Virus record (IMG/VR): IMGVR_UViG_3300025889_000309
Span: 1 to 39,276 of that record
Length of the DNA stretch: 39,276 nt
Strand: one strand, 5' to 3'
Origin: a virus
The translations under genes were made by a program, and so were the position numbers. Each line of letters starts with the position of its first letter. The stretch's first letter is position 1. Shown piece by piece: positions 23,645 to 32,406 of this stretch. The notes beneath the pieces are model-generated. The model saw nothing but the letters and a program-made list of their open reading frames with translations. It searched no databases and was not told the DNA's origin.

Positions 23645-25549
23645 ATGGCTATTAATACCATGGCAGCAACACCTGAAAATGCGGGTTACTTAGCTGAAAT
23701 TGGTGAATTTCTTTTTGCAACAGAGACAATTAAAAAAATTTCCAAGGGCGAAGGAACTTGGGGAGATGCTGCACTTGTAGGTGTAACTGCTGCTAGTTTT
23801 TTTATTGCTCCTGCTAAAATTATGCAGTTAAGTGGTAAAGCCTTAAATGCTGTAATTAAAACAACAAGTAAAACACTTGCTGATGATGCAGTAAAAAATA
23901 CAATGTCTGTTGCTGCTAAGCGAGCTGCAGCTAAAACTTTAGATGATGCTCTTACTATAAAGCGTCAAGGCTACATACCTGAAAAACCAACGCAACGTTT
24001 TAGTGGAGAGTTTGATCAACCAGTTGAACGTTTAGGTCGTACTGGCATGGGAGAACCTACTCCTCCTTATCAGGTAACAGAACGAACTGTTCCTACTCCA
24101 GCAGCTAAGGCTGAAAAAGGAATGGTTGAAAAGAAGTACAGTCGCACTTCGGATGAAGATTATAATTACTATGATCGTGACATAGATCCTTTTCAGGCTG
24201 CTGAAGATGCTATTGCAATGCGTGGTGGTAAAAGAGCAGCTAAACCCGTAGAGCCTGTAAGAAAACCTGTAACTGAAGAAGAACTTTTAGCCGAATCTAA
24301 ATTAAAAGAAATTCAAGGTTCTCAATATTATGATAAAACTAAATTTAGTCAAGATGAAATTGATTATCGGATTTCTCAATTAACTACAGAAGAAACAAAA
24401 CTTCTTAAGCGTAAGCCAGGGGAATCAGCTAAAAGTCATAAGCAAAGATTAGAAGATTATGTACGTGGTGGAGATATTGAAGATTTAACTCCAGTTCCTT
24501 ATGCCACAATAGCCATGAGAAAAACTGGTGAATATACTGATGATGAAATTAAAGCATCAGTTGCTGCACTTCGTACATTTAATAAAACTAAAACTGAACT
24601 AGATGCTAAAGAAGTAACTTATCTTTATCTTGCTATTAGAAAATTACTTAAAGATGAAAGATTAAAGAAGGGTACAGTTCCTGCCGATATTTTAAAATAC
24701 TTTAAGACTCATTTTCCAGAACTTAAAAAAGAATTTAGAAGCAAGGTTGTTAATACAGCAGAAGGCAAAGCAATACTCCGCAAGGTTGAAAAAGAAATGC
24801 CCGCTAACCCTAAGTCTAAAGATGTCTTACTTAGGTATGAAGAAAGTTTAGCCGACAATGCTAAGCCTGGTGAATTAAAAGCTTTTGTTGATGAAGTAGT
24901 AGATGATACACCTATTACAACTACGGCTAAAGGACCTACTCGCACTGGAAGAGCACCAGTAAAATTAAAAACAAAAATACCAGACGATCTTATAAAAAGT
25001 TATTCATTTGATGATGATTTAGCTAAGCATAATTTAAAAAGAGCTGCTGCTCTTTTGGCTGAAAAATCAAAGTTAAATGCATTTAATGCAACAAATGCTA
25101 CTAAATTAAAAACAGCAAAGCCAGAAGAAATCTCAAAAATTAAACAATCAACTGCAAGAAATAAAAAAATCATAGACAGAATTAATGATGAGCTTAGAAG
25201 GTCGCGACAGATACTTTCTCGTGAAGAGCAAATAGAAGCACAAAACATTGCTGATGAAGTTACTAAACGTAATCTTGCAAAGCAAAGAACAAAGTCAGAA
25301 AAAACTAATTTATCTGAAGCATTTAGTGATAAGCCAACAAAACTAAATCGACCATCAACCGTTCCTGGTAAGGGTGGAGAAACCGCAAAGCTTACAAGGC
25401 AAGGAAAGATTGCTAAAGCAAGAGCAGAAGTAGAAAGACTTAGAAAGCAATGGTCAGATACTCCTGCAGCAGATACAGAAGCTAGAAGCAGGATTGCTCA
25501 AGAAGCTAAAAAGTTTGCAGACTATATTAAAAAGTTGGAAGGTAAATAA
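23645..25549 (+). CDS. 634-residue lysine-rich protein, end of the basic cassette
   Basis: It starts two bases after the stop of the basic gene before it and overlaps the next gene by one base. Residues 40-70 are hydrophobic (WGDAALVGVTAASFFIAPAK), with an amphipathic helix after them. The rest is helical, highly charged, Lys/Glu/Arg-rich and mostly coiled, with a disordered Pro-rich part around residue 130-160. The layout suits an ejected or internal virion protein that contacts both membrane and DNA. No enzymatic motif is seen. Confidence 0.75.
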   Translation: MAINTMAATPENAGYLAEIGEFLFATETIKKISKGEGTWGDAALVGVTAASFFIAPAKIMQLSGKALNAVIKTTSKTLADDAVKNTMSVAAKRAAAKTLDDALTIKRQGYIPEKPTQRFSGEFDQPVERLGRTGMGEPTPPYQVTERTVPTPAAKAEKGMVEKKYSRTSDEDYNYYDRDIDPFQAAEDAIAMRGGKRAAKPVEPVRKPVTEEELLAESKLKEIQGSQYYDKTKFSQDEIDYRISQLTTEETKLLKRKPGESAKSHKQRLEDYVRGGDIEDLTPVPYATIAMRKTGEYTDDEIKASVAALRTFNKTKTELDAKEVTYLYLAIRKLLKDERLKKGTVPADILKYFKTHFPELKKEFRSKVVNTAEGKAILRKVEKEMPANPKSKDVLLRYEESLADNAKPGELKAFVDEVVDDTPITTTAKGPTRTGRAPVKLKTKIPDDLIKSYSFDDDLAKHNLKRAAALLAEKSKLNAFNATNATKLKTAKPEEISKIKQSTARNKKIIDRINDELRRSRQILSREEQIEAQNIADEVTKRNLAKQRTKSEKTNLSEAFSDKPTKLNRPSTVPGKGGETAKLTRQGKIAKARAEVERLRKQWSDTPAADTEARSRIAQEAKKFADYIKKLEGK

Positions 25550-26448
25550 TGGCAACATTTGGTCAAATGACTGATGAGGTATCACGTAAGTTAGCAGGTT
25601 TTACACTGCGTCAAGATCGTCAGACACATCTTACTGCTGCCGTTAATGCAACGGCAACCAGTATTACTGTTGCTTCTACACAAAATATTTCAAGTGGTGT
25701 AATTCAGATTGATGATGAACTTATTTATGTAGACTCGTATGACCGTAACTCTAATGTGCTTAGCATTCCTCCTTACGGTAGAGGGTATAATGGTACATCT
25801 GCTGCTACCCATCAGAATGGTGCACGTGTAATTATCTCTCCTACATTCCCTACTGTAGACATTAAGGGAGCAATTAATGAAACTCTTGAAGCTACCTTCC
25901 CAGATTTGTACACAATTGCTACACATACATTCTCTTACTCTCCTGCTAAAACTACTTACGCATTACCAAATGAAGTTGAAAACGTTCACTCTGTTTCATT
26001 TGAAACTACTGGTCCTTCTAAAGAGTGGTTACCTATTCGGAGTTACAGGGTTGATGCTTCAGCTAATGTTGATACTTTTAATTCTAGAAATAGCATAAGC
26101 ATTTACTCTGGCGTTGAGCCAGGTCGTACTGTACAAGTTTCTTACAGTGCTGCGCCTACTGTAATGGATACTGATGATGATGATTTTGAAACTGTAACTG
26201 GTTTACCATCATCTTGTAAAGATGTAATTGTTCTTGGTGCTTCTGCACGACTAGCTTCGTTTGTAGATCCAGGTCGTTTGACTTTTGGTTCTGCTGAATC
26301 TGATCAGCAATCACAGATTGCAGGTCGTGCATATGGTGCAGGTACAAATACTTCTAAGTACCTTCTTGCTCTTTACGAAAAGCGACTTGCAGAAGAAAGC
26401 AGAAAACTTAATGATCGTAATCCAATTCGCACTAGATTCACAAGATAG
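25549..26448 (+). CDS. tail adaptor-like protein (299 residues)
   Basis: The N-terminus is helical (FGQMTDEVSRKLAGF), followed by a beta module with TATSITVASTQNISSGVIQI and DELIYVDSYDR, which is a common small phage beta domain, and then a central and C-terminal region with FPTVDIKGAINETLEATFPD and a last helix. Helical start plus head-tail connector-like length, directly upstream of fibre and nozzle-like genes, favours a portal-to-tail adaptor. The similarity is loose, so another tail component is possible. Confidence 0.65.
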   Translation: MATFGQMTDEVSRKLAGFTLRQDRQTHLTAAVNATATSITVASTQNISSGVIQIDDELIYVDSYDRNSNVLSIPPYGRGYNGTSAATHQNGARVIISPTFPTVDIKGAINETLEATFPDLYTIATHTFSYSPAKTTYALPNEVENVHSVSFETTGPSKEWLPIRSYRVDASANVDTFNSRNSISIYSGVEPGRTVQVSYSAAPTVMDTDDDDFETVTGLPSSCKDVIVLGASARLASFVDPGRLTFGSAESDQQSQIAGRAYGAGTNTSKYLLALYEKRLAEESRKLNDRNPIRTRFTR

Positions 26449-26455
26449 GTAAATC

Positions 26456-27781
26456 ATGGCACGTAATTATTCATCCATTGCTGAACCAAAAACTTTAGCA
26501 TCAGACGTTACAATTGATGCAACACAGATTACATTAAACAATGTAACTGGTTTACCTAGTCCACCATATGTTCTTGTACTTAATCCAGATACGGCTAGTG
26601 AAGAAGCGATACTTGTAACTCTTGATCAATCTGATGTAACCGCACCAACTCTTAAAGTTCAACGTGCAATTGAAGATAATGCTACAGCAAAAGCTCATAC
26701 ATCTGGTCAAACTGTAAAGCACATGATTGTTGGAAGTGACTTGCAATTAGCTCACGATCATATTGACGACTCAAGTTTAGTTCACGGTCTTACTGCTGGT
26801 CAGGGTGATGTAGTTGGTACAGCTAAAACACAAACTCTTACTAATAAAACTTTAACTACACCAAGAGTTAATGAAAATGTTAATCTTACTGCAACGTCAA
26901 CAGAATTAAATAAGCTTGATGGAGCAACTGTAAGCACAGCAGAAATTAATTATCTTAGTGGTGTTACTAGTTCTGTAGTTAGTGTAGATAACACACAAAC
27001 ACTTACGAATAAAACAATTAATCTTGCTAACAATACAGTAACTGGAACAAAGGCACAGTTTAATACAGCAATAAGCGATGCTGACTTTGCTACTATTGCT
27101 GGTACTGAAACATTAACCAATAAAACTTTAACAAGTCCTACAATTAATACTCCTACATTTGGTTCTGGTGGTTTGTCTCCAGTCGGTTCTATGACTATGT
27201 TTGCTGGTTCGTCTGCACCAAGTGGTTGGTTGCTATGTAATGGTAATGCAGTAAGCAGAACAACATATGCTTCATTGTTTTCAGTAATTGGTATTACTTA
27301 TGGTAGTGGCGATGGCTCTACTACTTTCAATGTTCCAGACCTATTGGGTCGTGTACCTATGGGTGCAGGTACAGGTACTGGATTAACAGCACGTACTCTT
27401 GGTGCTGAAATTGGTAGTGAGTCTACAACTCTTACATCAAGTCATATTCCACAGCATAGTCATACGATTGATCATGGTCACGCAGACAATATCTCCGCAA
27501 ACCAGGCAGGACATACTCACACTATTGGTTATCAAAGCGATGGAACTAATGACCATGACCACGCTTTAAATTCTGGAACTGTAACACGTGTTGCTGGTCC
27601 TTCAGATGGTGGTGCATCAAGTACAGGAACTATTCCTTCTGGCTCTACAGACCCTGCTATTACGATTAGTGGTGGTGTTACTGACCACACTGGTTCATCT
27701 GGAAATTATGGAACTGCATCACCAACCGCTGTAACTGCAGTACAACCATCAACTGTTGTTAACTTCATCATCAAGCACTAA
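26456..27781 (+). CDS. tail fibre with phage collar domain
   Basis: The N-terminal 90 residues repeat the beta module of the previous protein (VTIDATQITLNNVTGL, then EEAILVTLD), which may be its attachment point. Four repeats of T(Q/E)TLTNKT(L/I) follow. Residues around 255-300 (SAPSGWLLCNGNAVSRTTYA, then FNVPDLLGRVPMGAGTG) are a phage tail collar domain. The tip contains histidine pairs (HIPQHSHTIDHGH, HTHTIG, HDHA), as in T4 gp12 where histidines bind metal inside the trimer. Probable receptor-binding fibre. Confidence 0.9.
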   Translation: MARNYSSIAEPKTLASDVTIDATQITLNNVTGLPSPPYVLVLNPDTASEEAILVTLDQSDVTAPTLKVQRAIEDNATAKAHTSGQTVKHMIVGSDLQLAHDHIDDSSLVHGLTAGQGDVVGTAKTQTLTNKTLTTPRVNENVNLTATSTELNKLDGATVSTAEINYLSGVTSSVVSVDNTQTLTNKTINLANNTVTGTKAQFNTAISDADFATIAGTETLTNKTLTSPTINTPTFGSGGLSPVGSMTMFAGSSAPSGWLLCNGNAVSRTTYASLFSVIGITYGSGDGSTTFNVPDLLGRVPMGAGTGTGLTARTLGAEIGSESTTLTSSHIPQHSHTIDHGHADNISANQAGHTHTIGYQSDGTNDHDHALNSGTVTRVAGPSDGGASSTGTIPSGSTDPAITISGGVTDHTGSSGNYGTASPTAVTAVQPSTVVNFIIKH

Positions 27782-27790
27782 GGATACTAA

Positions 27791-29815
27791 ATGCCAACGT
27801 ATGATATTTCAGAAAGTGTTCCGTATGATATATCGTTACCATTAACCGAAGATACTTTTGAATTAACTGACATTGCTTATGATGTAGTAATTGATGATCT
27901 TCCTTTTATTCTTAAAGTTAATAATCAAGATCCTTATGTACGTCAGACAGCTCCATATAAAAAAGAACAGTTTGATAATAGTACTGAGCCAGGTGAGCAG
28001 TCACTTACTGGTTGGTGGTTACGATCACAAACCTCATGGCACAACGGTGCTGGCATTATGTTTTATGAACCAGGTATTGACTATCAAAATGTAAGCCATA
28101 AATTTAAAGATAGTCGTGGTATTGATATTTGGACTGTTGGTGAAATTAAGTTACTTAATACTGTGTTTCATTCTTATACTGGTGCTAATGGTATTATTGC
28201 TACTGCTGATAATGATTACATTATTAATGCAGATAGTGCTGGAAACTTAAAAGTTCTTACACTTAATGGTGATTCTATTGCAACCGTTGATGACAGGACA
28301 GCTGATCTTGATGCAGATCATTCTGGAGAAGCATTTAAATCTATTACTTCAGATGGTACTCGTTACTTTGCTGTATGCACCAATGCTATCCATGTTGGTA
28401 ATATTGATGGCACAGATATTATAGCTGGTGCAAAAGATATTACAATAGCAAGGCACTCAACTGCTGGACTACATTCTATTAAGTATGTTAAAGGTTACTT
28501 AATGTTTGGTGAAGCTTGGAAACTTTATTGGGTTCCATTAGCTAATCCATTAGTTAATACTAATCACGATGGTACTGCAAACTTTCCTGCAGGAACGTTA
28601 AGTAAGTCTCACGAAAATCCTAGCTTTGTGTGGAATGTTATTGAAGGTGGCAATCGTTTTATTTATGCTGCTGGTTATGCAGGTACTAATTCAGAAATTT
28701 GGGCAGTACCTTTTGATGAAACAGACTTAACACCATATCCTCCTGCTGCTATTCAAGTAGCGCAATTGCCTTATGGTGAAAAAGTTAATGCTATGAAGTT
28801 CTATTTAGGATACATGGCTATTGGAACCAATAAAGGTATACGTATTGCTCAGGTTGCAGAGAATGGTTCATTGGTTCTTGGTCCATTGTTATTTGAATGT
28901 GATACTAATGTTACTTATTCTAACACTATTCCTGGGGTAACTGGGTTTACGGCTAATGATAATTACATTTATGCATCGACAACTGTAATGGGAACTTACA
29001 CCAATCCATCAACATTAGTAACAACTGATGTTGCCAATGCAGTTTTAGTTCGTATTGATTTATCTTCACAGTTTGAAGATGGAACATTTGCTTATGCATA
29101 TGATTTGCAATATGAATCGGATCAAGACTCTTATGGTACTGGAGTTCTATATGCAGATGATCGTTTACATATTATAGTTAACGAAGGTGCTGAAGCTGGA
29201 GAAATAAAAACAGAAAAGCTTTCTCAGAAACGTTCAAGTGGCTGGCTAGAAACAGGTAGAATTCGTTACGGTATTATTGAGCCTAAGTTCTTTAGGTACA
29301 TTAACGTTCAATGTAGTACTGGTCAAGGTGATACTATTACTGTTTACACTATTGATGAAAATGGTATTGAAAATTCTTTGTCAATTCTTTCTGCAGGTTT
29401 AAGTAATCAAGATATACTTATTTCTACGCTACCTAATAAACAAGAATATGTTTCATTTAAGTTTGTACTTAATAACTCAACTGAAGATCAAAACGTTCCA
29501 AAGCTAGAAGCTTATCAAGTTAAAGCTACACCAGCGCAGCGTCGTCAACGTTTGTATCAATATCCATTGTCTTGTTTTGATAATGAAATGGATAAATACA
29601 ATTCTGTATTTGGTTACAGTGGTAGAGCTATGGAATATTTAACACGAATAGAATCTATTGAAGCAACAGGAAAGTTTGTTAATGTTAAAGACTTTCGCAC
29701 AGGTGAAGAGTATCAAGGTGTAATTGAAGAGATTACATTTACAAATGAATCTTCTCCAGACAAAGATAGTAGTGGCTTTGGTGGAGTATTAAAGATAACA
29801 GTTAGGGAATTATAA
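27791..29815 (+). CDS. nozzle/tail-tube-like beta protein (674 residues)
   Basis: An acidic beta N-terminus precedes DPYVRQTAPYKKEQFDNSTE and GEQSLTGWWLRSQTSWHNGA, a block I recall from actinophage tail proteins. The middle has repeated blade-like segments (IIATADNDYIINADSAGNLK, then RYFAVCTNAIHVGNIDGTD) consistent with a beta propeller, and the end is a beta domain with TGKFVNVKDFRTGEEYQGVI. Podovirus nozzle proteins are propellers of similar length. In a siphophage reading it would be a minor tail protein. The first fits the lack of other tail genes. Confidence 0.7.
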   Translation: MPTYDISESVPYDISLPLTEDTFELTDIAYDVVIDDLPFILKVNNQDPYVRQTAPYKKEQFDNSTEPGEQSLTGWWLRSQTSWHNGAGIMFYEPGIDYQNVSHKFKDSRGIDIWTVGEIKLLNTVFHSYTGANGIIATADNDYIINADSAGNLKVLTLNGDSIATVDDRTADLDADHSGEAFKSITSDGTRYFAVCTNAIHVGNIDGTDIIAGAKDITIARHSTAGLHSIKYVKGYLMFGEAWKLYWVPLANPLVNTNHDGTANFPAGTLSKSHENPSFVWNVIEGGNRFIYAAGYAGTNSEIWAVPFDETDLTPYPPAAIQVAQLPYGEKVNAMKFYLGYMAIGTNKGIRIAQVAENGSLVLGPLLFECDTNVTYSNTIPGVTGFTANDNYIYASTTVMGTYTNPSTLVTTDVANAVLVRIDLSSQFEDGTFAYAYDLQYESDQDSYGTGVLYADDRLHIIVNEGAEAGEIKTEKLSQKRSSGWLETGRIRYGIIEPKFFRYINVQCSTGQGDTITVYTIDENGIENSLSILSAGLSNQDILISTLPNKQEYVSFKFVLNNSTEDQNVPKLEAYQVKATPAQRRQRLYQYPLSCFDNEMDKYNSVFGYSGRAMEYLTRIESIEATGKFVNVKDFRTGEEYQGVIEEITFTNESSPDKDSSGFGGVLKITVREL

Positions 29816-30027
29816 TGAATAATTTTGGTACATGGTTAGCTAATAGTCCTATTGCTTCTGCAATAAAGATTGGATTAGCTGCTGCTCTTGGTTGGTTTGT
29901 AGCTAACCCTGATGTACTTAATGTACATCCTGCACTTGCAATTGCTATTACTGCTGGATTACCCGTTATAATCAACTGGTTAAATCCAGATGATTTACGT
30001 TACGGTAACCATGGAGATTTAGATTAA
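29815..30027 (+). CDS. holin-like membrane protein
   Basis: The 70-residue protein has two hydrophobic segments (ASAIKIGLAAALGWFV and LAIAITAGLPVIINWL) with a short turn and a charged C-terminus, the usual two-helix holin plan. It is placed directly before the M23 lysin, sharing one base with the previous gene and one with the lysin start. It would form pores that let the lysin reach the wall at the programmed time. Confidence 0.8.
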   Translation: MNNFGTWLANSPIASAIKIGLAAALGWFVANPDVLNVHPALAIAITAGLPVIINWLNPDDLRYGNHGDLD

Positions 30028-30449
30028 TGTATCCACTTAAAGAATGGAAGACTACATTTAAGTACGGTGCTAAGTATAGAAGTGGTGGCATCCACAAAGG
30101 CATTGATGGTCGTGCTAAGGTAGGCACGCCAGTATACGCAGCAGTTAGTGGAAAAGTTATACATTCAGGAACACACAGGTTCCTTAGAGGCTGGGGTCGT
30201 TCGTTCGGGGTTCACGTAATTGTTGACAACGATAGATTCAAAGATGGTTCAGCAGGATTGTGGGCAGGTTACTGTCACCTATCTAAAGTAAAAGTAAAGC
30301 CAGGACAAAAGGTTAAGAAGGGTCAACTTTTAGGTTGGTCTGGAGCAACAGGTAATGTCACTGGTCCACATCTACACTTCCAGATTCTATCTTCCCGTCA
30401 CTGGAATCCAAGTAAGCACGTTAATCCAGACAAATGGTTGAAGGCATAA
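30027..30449 (+). CDS. endolysin, M23 (LytM-type) peptidase
   Basis: The 140-residue protein is a bare zinc metallopeptidase that cuts peptide bridges of the cell wall. The ligands are visible: H23 and D27 in HKGID, and H117 in GPHLHFQ. H115 and H84 (YCHLS) fit the catalytic histidines. A lysostaphin-like fold is expected, with GTPVYAAVSGKV as a typical strand pair. No signal peptide or cell-wall-binding domain is present, so export depends on the holin, and wall binding may come from the next gene. Confidence 0.93.
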   Translation: MYPLKEWKTTFKYGAKYRSGGIHKGIDGRAKVGTPVYAAVSGKVIHSGTHRFLRGWGRSFGVHVIVDNDRFKDGSAGLWAGYCHLSKVKVKPGQKVKKGQLLGWSGATGNVTGPHLHFQILSSRHWNPSKHVNPDKWLKA

Positions 30450-30835
30450 TGATTGATAAAGTAGTATCTAATAAAGACAAGCAGTCTATTATTTCTGGTA
30501 AGGCTGTCTTAATGCGTATAAATGGTAAGACTTCTTGGAAGGGTTCTGCTCGTCAGAAGCGCAACATGTGGGAGACTACCGTACAGGTAGAACTACCAGG
30601 TGGTGGACTGCCTAGCGTTATCCGCTTCCGCTTCTGCCGTTACCCAGGAACTGCCAAGGCAGATTACACTGGGCACTTCTCTTATCCAGTACATCCAGGT
30701 ATGGCAGGTAAGACTATCTGGGTAACACTAGCTCATGGGTTCATCTCAGGTGGCAAGATGCCAGTTGGTCTATTCATTGACCATGATGGTACAGCACCTA
30801 TCGTACTTGATGGACGACAAATTAAGGCAAATTAA
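30449..30835 (+). CDS. unknown 128-residue protein after endolysin, possible wall-binding partner
   Basis: The ATG at 30449 shares a base with the lysin stop (TAATG). The all-beta sequence (ISGKAVLMRINGKTSWKGSA, then FRFCRYPGTAKADYTGHFSY, then KTIWVTLAHGFISGGKMPVG) suggests a small jelly-roll or SH3-like domain. Place right after a lysin without a binding domain suggests a separately encoded wall-binding or spike protein. It is the last gene of the late arm. Function is not known. Confidence 0.75.
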   Translation: MIDKVVSNKDKQSIISGKAVLMRINGKTSWKGSARQKRNMWETTVQVELPGGGLPSVIRFRFCRYPGTAKADYTGHFSYPVHPGMAGKTIWVTLAHGFISGGKMPVGLFIDHDGTAPIVLDGRQIKAN

Positions 30836-30849
30836 AGTCCTATAAACAG

Positions 30850-30883
30850 TGGGTAGAATACCCATTGCTGGCTCTCAGAGCCA
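30850..30883. repeat. two small perfect hairpins
   Basis: TGGGTA/TACCCA (30850-30864) and TGGCTC/GAGCCA (30869-30883), each with a three-base loop, lie side by side in the gap between the arms, before the large terminator. No T-run follows. They may be 3' RNA stabilisers for the lysis genes or binding sites. Confidence 0.5.
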
Positions 30884-30897
30884 CGTAGAGACACGAA

Positions 30898-30952
30898 AAC
30901 CCCTCTGGGGTAGTAAAGTACCAACTTAGTACCTACTACCCTTAGAGGGGTT
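30898..30952. terminator. large two-way terminator between converging arms
   Basis: An outer nine-bp stem AACCCCTCT/AGAGGGGTT (30898-30906 with 30944-30952), an inner eight-bp GGGTAGTA/TACTACCC (30908-30915 with 30934-30941) and a top GTAC/GTAC form one long rod. It is followed by ATTTTTAT on the plus strand and by TTTTCG on the minus strand, so it can stop late and early transcription alike. Confidence 0.9.
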
Positions 30953-30976
30953 ATTTTTATGTACAAAAACTTGTAC

Positions 30977-31010
30977 AAATTTAGTATTAAATTTAGTATT
31001 AAATTTAGTG
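30977..31010. repeat. 12-bp direct repeat, 2.8 copies
   Basis: AAATTTAGTATT occurs at 30977-30988 and 30989-31000 in perfect tandem, then AAATTTAGTG at 31001-31010, directly beside the stop of the sigma-like gene. A short palindrome GTACAA/TTGTAC (30961-30976) precedes it. It may be a slippage product or a protein-binding array at the meeting point of the arms. Confidence 0.75.
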
Positions 31011-31652
31011 CTATGTATTACTATGGTAGTCTTCATCTTTTACTGGTGGATTACCACCTAGTATCTTGACCATCTTGTTGACTGCTCTGTTAGCTTCCAT
31101 CATCACTGCTTTCTGTGACTTGTCAGCATCCATGCGATCTCTTAATTCAGCACCATCTATTTGCTCACCATAAAATAAATGAACTAATGATTTCTCTCTG
31201 TCATTTAACTTATCGAAAGCAACTTTGACATCAGAACTAAATGCCATGAAGTCACCTGATTCTGCTAGTGCTTTACTAGTACGACCCATGTTACTTAGTG
31301 TGTTATTAAACTTAGTCCAATCATCGCTAAGTACTGCTGGAATCATAAGCTTAATAAACTGTTTGTTATACCAGAAGTTATCTTCTGGATTGTAACCAGA
31401 CTTATGTGCTTTTTCTTTGATGCAGTAATCTAATGCTGAATTACGTAGTGATCTAGCAAATAGTTTATCTTTATCTTTTTGATCAGGTAAAGCTAACCAC
31501 TCTTCTACTTTGTTAGGGTGTTCTGCAAACCATAACCATAGTTCTTGTTCAATGTCTTCACGTTCAACCATTGCATACTTACGCTTAAACTCTGCACTAA
31601 CTTGCTTAACCATTGCATGATACATCTCATAGACGGCTCCATTAGAACTCAT
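31011..31652 (-). CDS. sigma-70-like transcription factor, last early gene
   Basis: I use the ATG at 31652 (GAGGG upstream) over the TTG at 31667; the product has 213 residues. REDIEQELWLWFAEHPNKV followed by ARSLRNSALDYCIKEKA resembles the core-binding and -10 region of sigma factors (region 2), and FDKLNDREKSLVHLFYGEQ is like the start of region 4. The last helix would be the DNA-reading helix-turn-helix, but here the match is weak. A divergent sigma or sigma-like appropriator for late promoters is the natural reading, given its place at the end of the early arm. An RNA-polymerase-independent DNA-binding role is possible. Confidence 0.65.
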   Translation of the reverse strand: MSSNGAVYEMYHAMVKQVSAEFKRKYAMVEREDIEQELWLWFAEHPNKVEEWLALPDQKDKDKLFARSLRNSALDYCIKEKAHKSGYNPEDNFWYNKQFIKLMIPAVLSDDWTKFNNTLSNMGRTSKALAESGDFMAFSSDVKVAFDKLNDREKSLVHLFYGEQIDGAELRDRMDADKSQKAVMMEANRAVNKMVKILGGNPPVKDEDYHSNT

Positions 31653-32400
31653 AAGTCTTACCCTCAACTACAAATGATCGTCCGTTGATAGGTACAACAA
31701 CAGGAGTTACGTTACCTCTACGAATGTAAAGAATGGTAAATGCTTGTTGCCAGTTAGCACTACCAGTATTTAGATAAGACGCTTGGCTAAGATCCATAAG
31801 GTGTCCGACTTCAACTCCGTAGAGACGACTGTGAATTTTGCCGTTGTAACCTTGGTGCTCATGTTGAATTCCCGCTCTATGTGTATGCCCACAGATAACT
31901 GAAGACCCAATTTTGCGAGCAAGAGCCAGAGCTGTCCCGCCAGCTTGCCTTGAGATGTTGCCTTCATCTCCATGTGCCAGTACCCATCCTGGCGCAAACT
32001 CCCATAGTTGATTGTGATAGGTAATTTCGTTCTCGCCGTAATGTAAAAGCTTGGAGTATTCCAATTCCCGCAGACTTGCCAAGGCTGGTGCATATCTTTT
32101 GACATAGTTCTCAACGCGGTCACCGTGGTTACTCCTCATGGTATGGAAAGGCTTATCGCCTAGTTTGTTTTTAAACTCTTTCATAATTGCAGCAGTACGA
32201 TCTAGTCCACTCTGAAGTGTACCTTCAAACTCACCAGCTAATCCTTTGTTCCATCTTGATGGTTCAGGACTATCTGCTTCGTCACCAACACAGTATAGTT
32301 CATCTGGTTGGTAGTCACCTACAAAGTTTTGCACTGCACGTACTGCTCGTGGATCATGGTAAGGAACTTGCATATCTGGAATCACTATAACTGTTTTCAT
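31642..32400 (-). CDS. metallophosphoesterase
   Basis: This is a calcineurin-like two-metal enzyme of 252 residues. D9 (PDMQ), H15, D40 (VGDEAD), N91-H92 (RSNHGD), H143 (LAHGDE) and GHTH at 171-174 are the expected ligands. Such enzymes in phages are taken to cut DNA or RNA ends, cyclic nucleotides or nucleotide alarmones; the substrate cannot be read from sequence. 'DMQVPYHD' and 'EPSRWNKG' are typical of the phage branch. The gene overlaps the sigma-like gene start. Confidence 0.9.
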   Translation of the reverse strand: MKTVIVIPDMQVPYHDPRAVRAVQNFVGDYQPDELYCVGDEADSPEPSRWNKGLAGEFEGTLQSGLDRTAAIMKEFKNKLGDKPFHTMRSNHGDRVENYVKRYAPALASLRELEYSKLLHYGENEITYHNQLWEFAPGWVLAHGDEGNISRQAGGTALALARKIGSSVICGHTHRAGIQHEHQGYNGKIHSRLYGVEVGHLMDLSQASYLNTGSANWQQAFTILYIRRGNVTPVVVPINGRSFVVEGKTYEF

Positions 32401-32406
32401 ATTTAC

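Noticed and set aside
30836-30897. tRNA or small RNA gene between the arms
   Set aside because: The two three-base-loop hairpins do not form a cloverleaf and there is no T-loop or CCA-adjacent acceptor stem.
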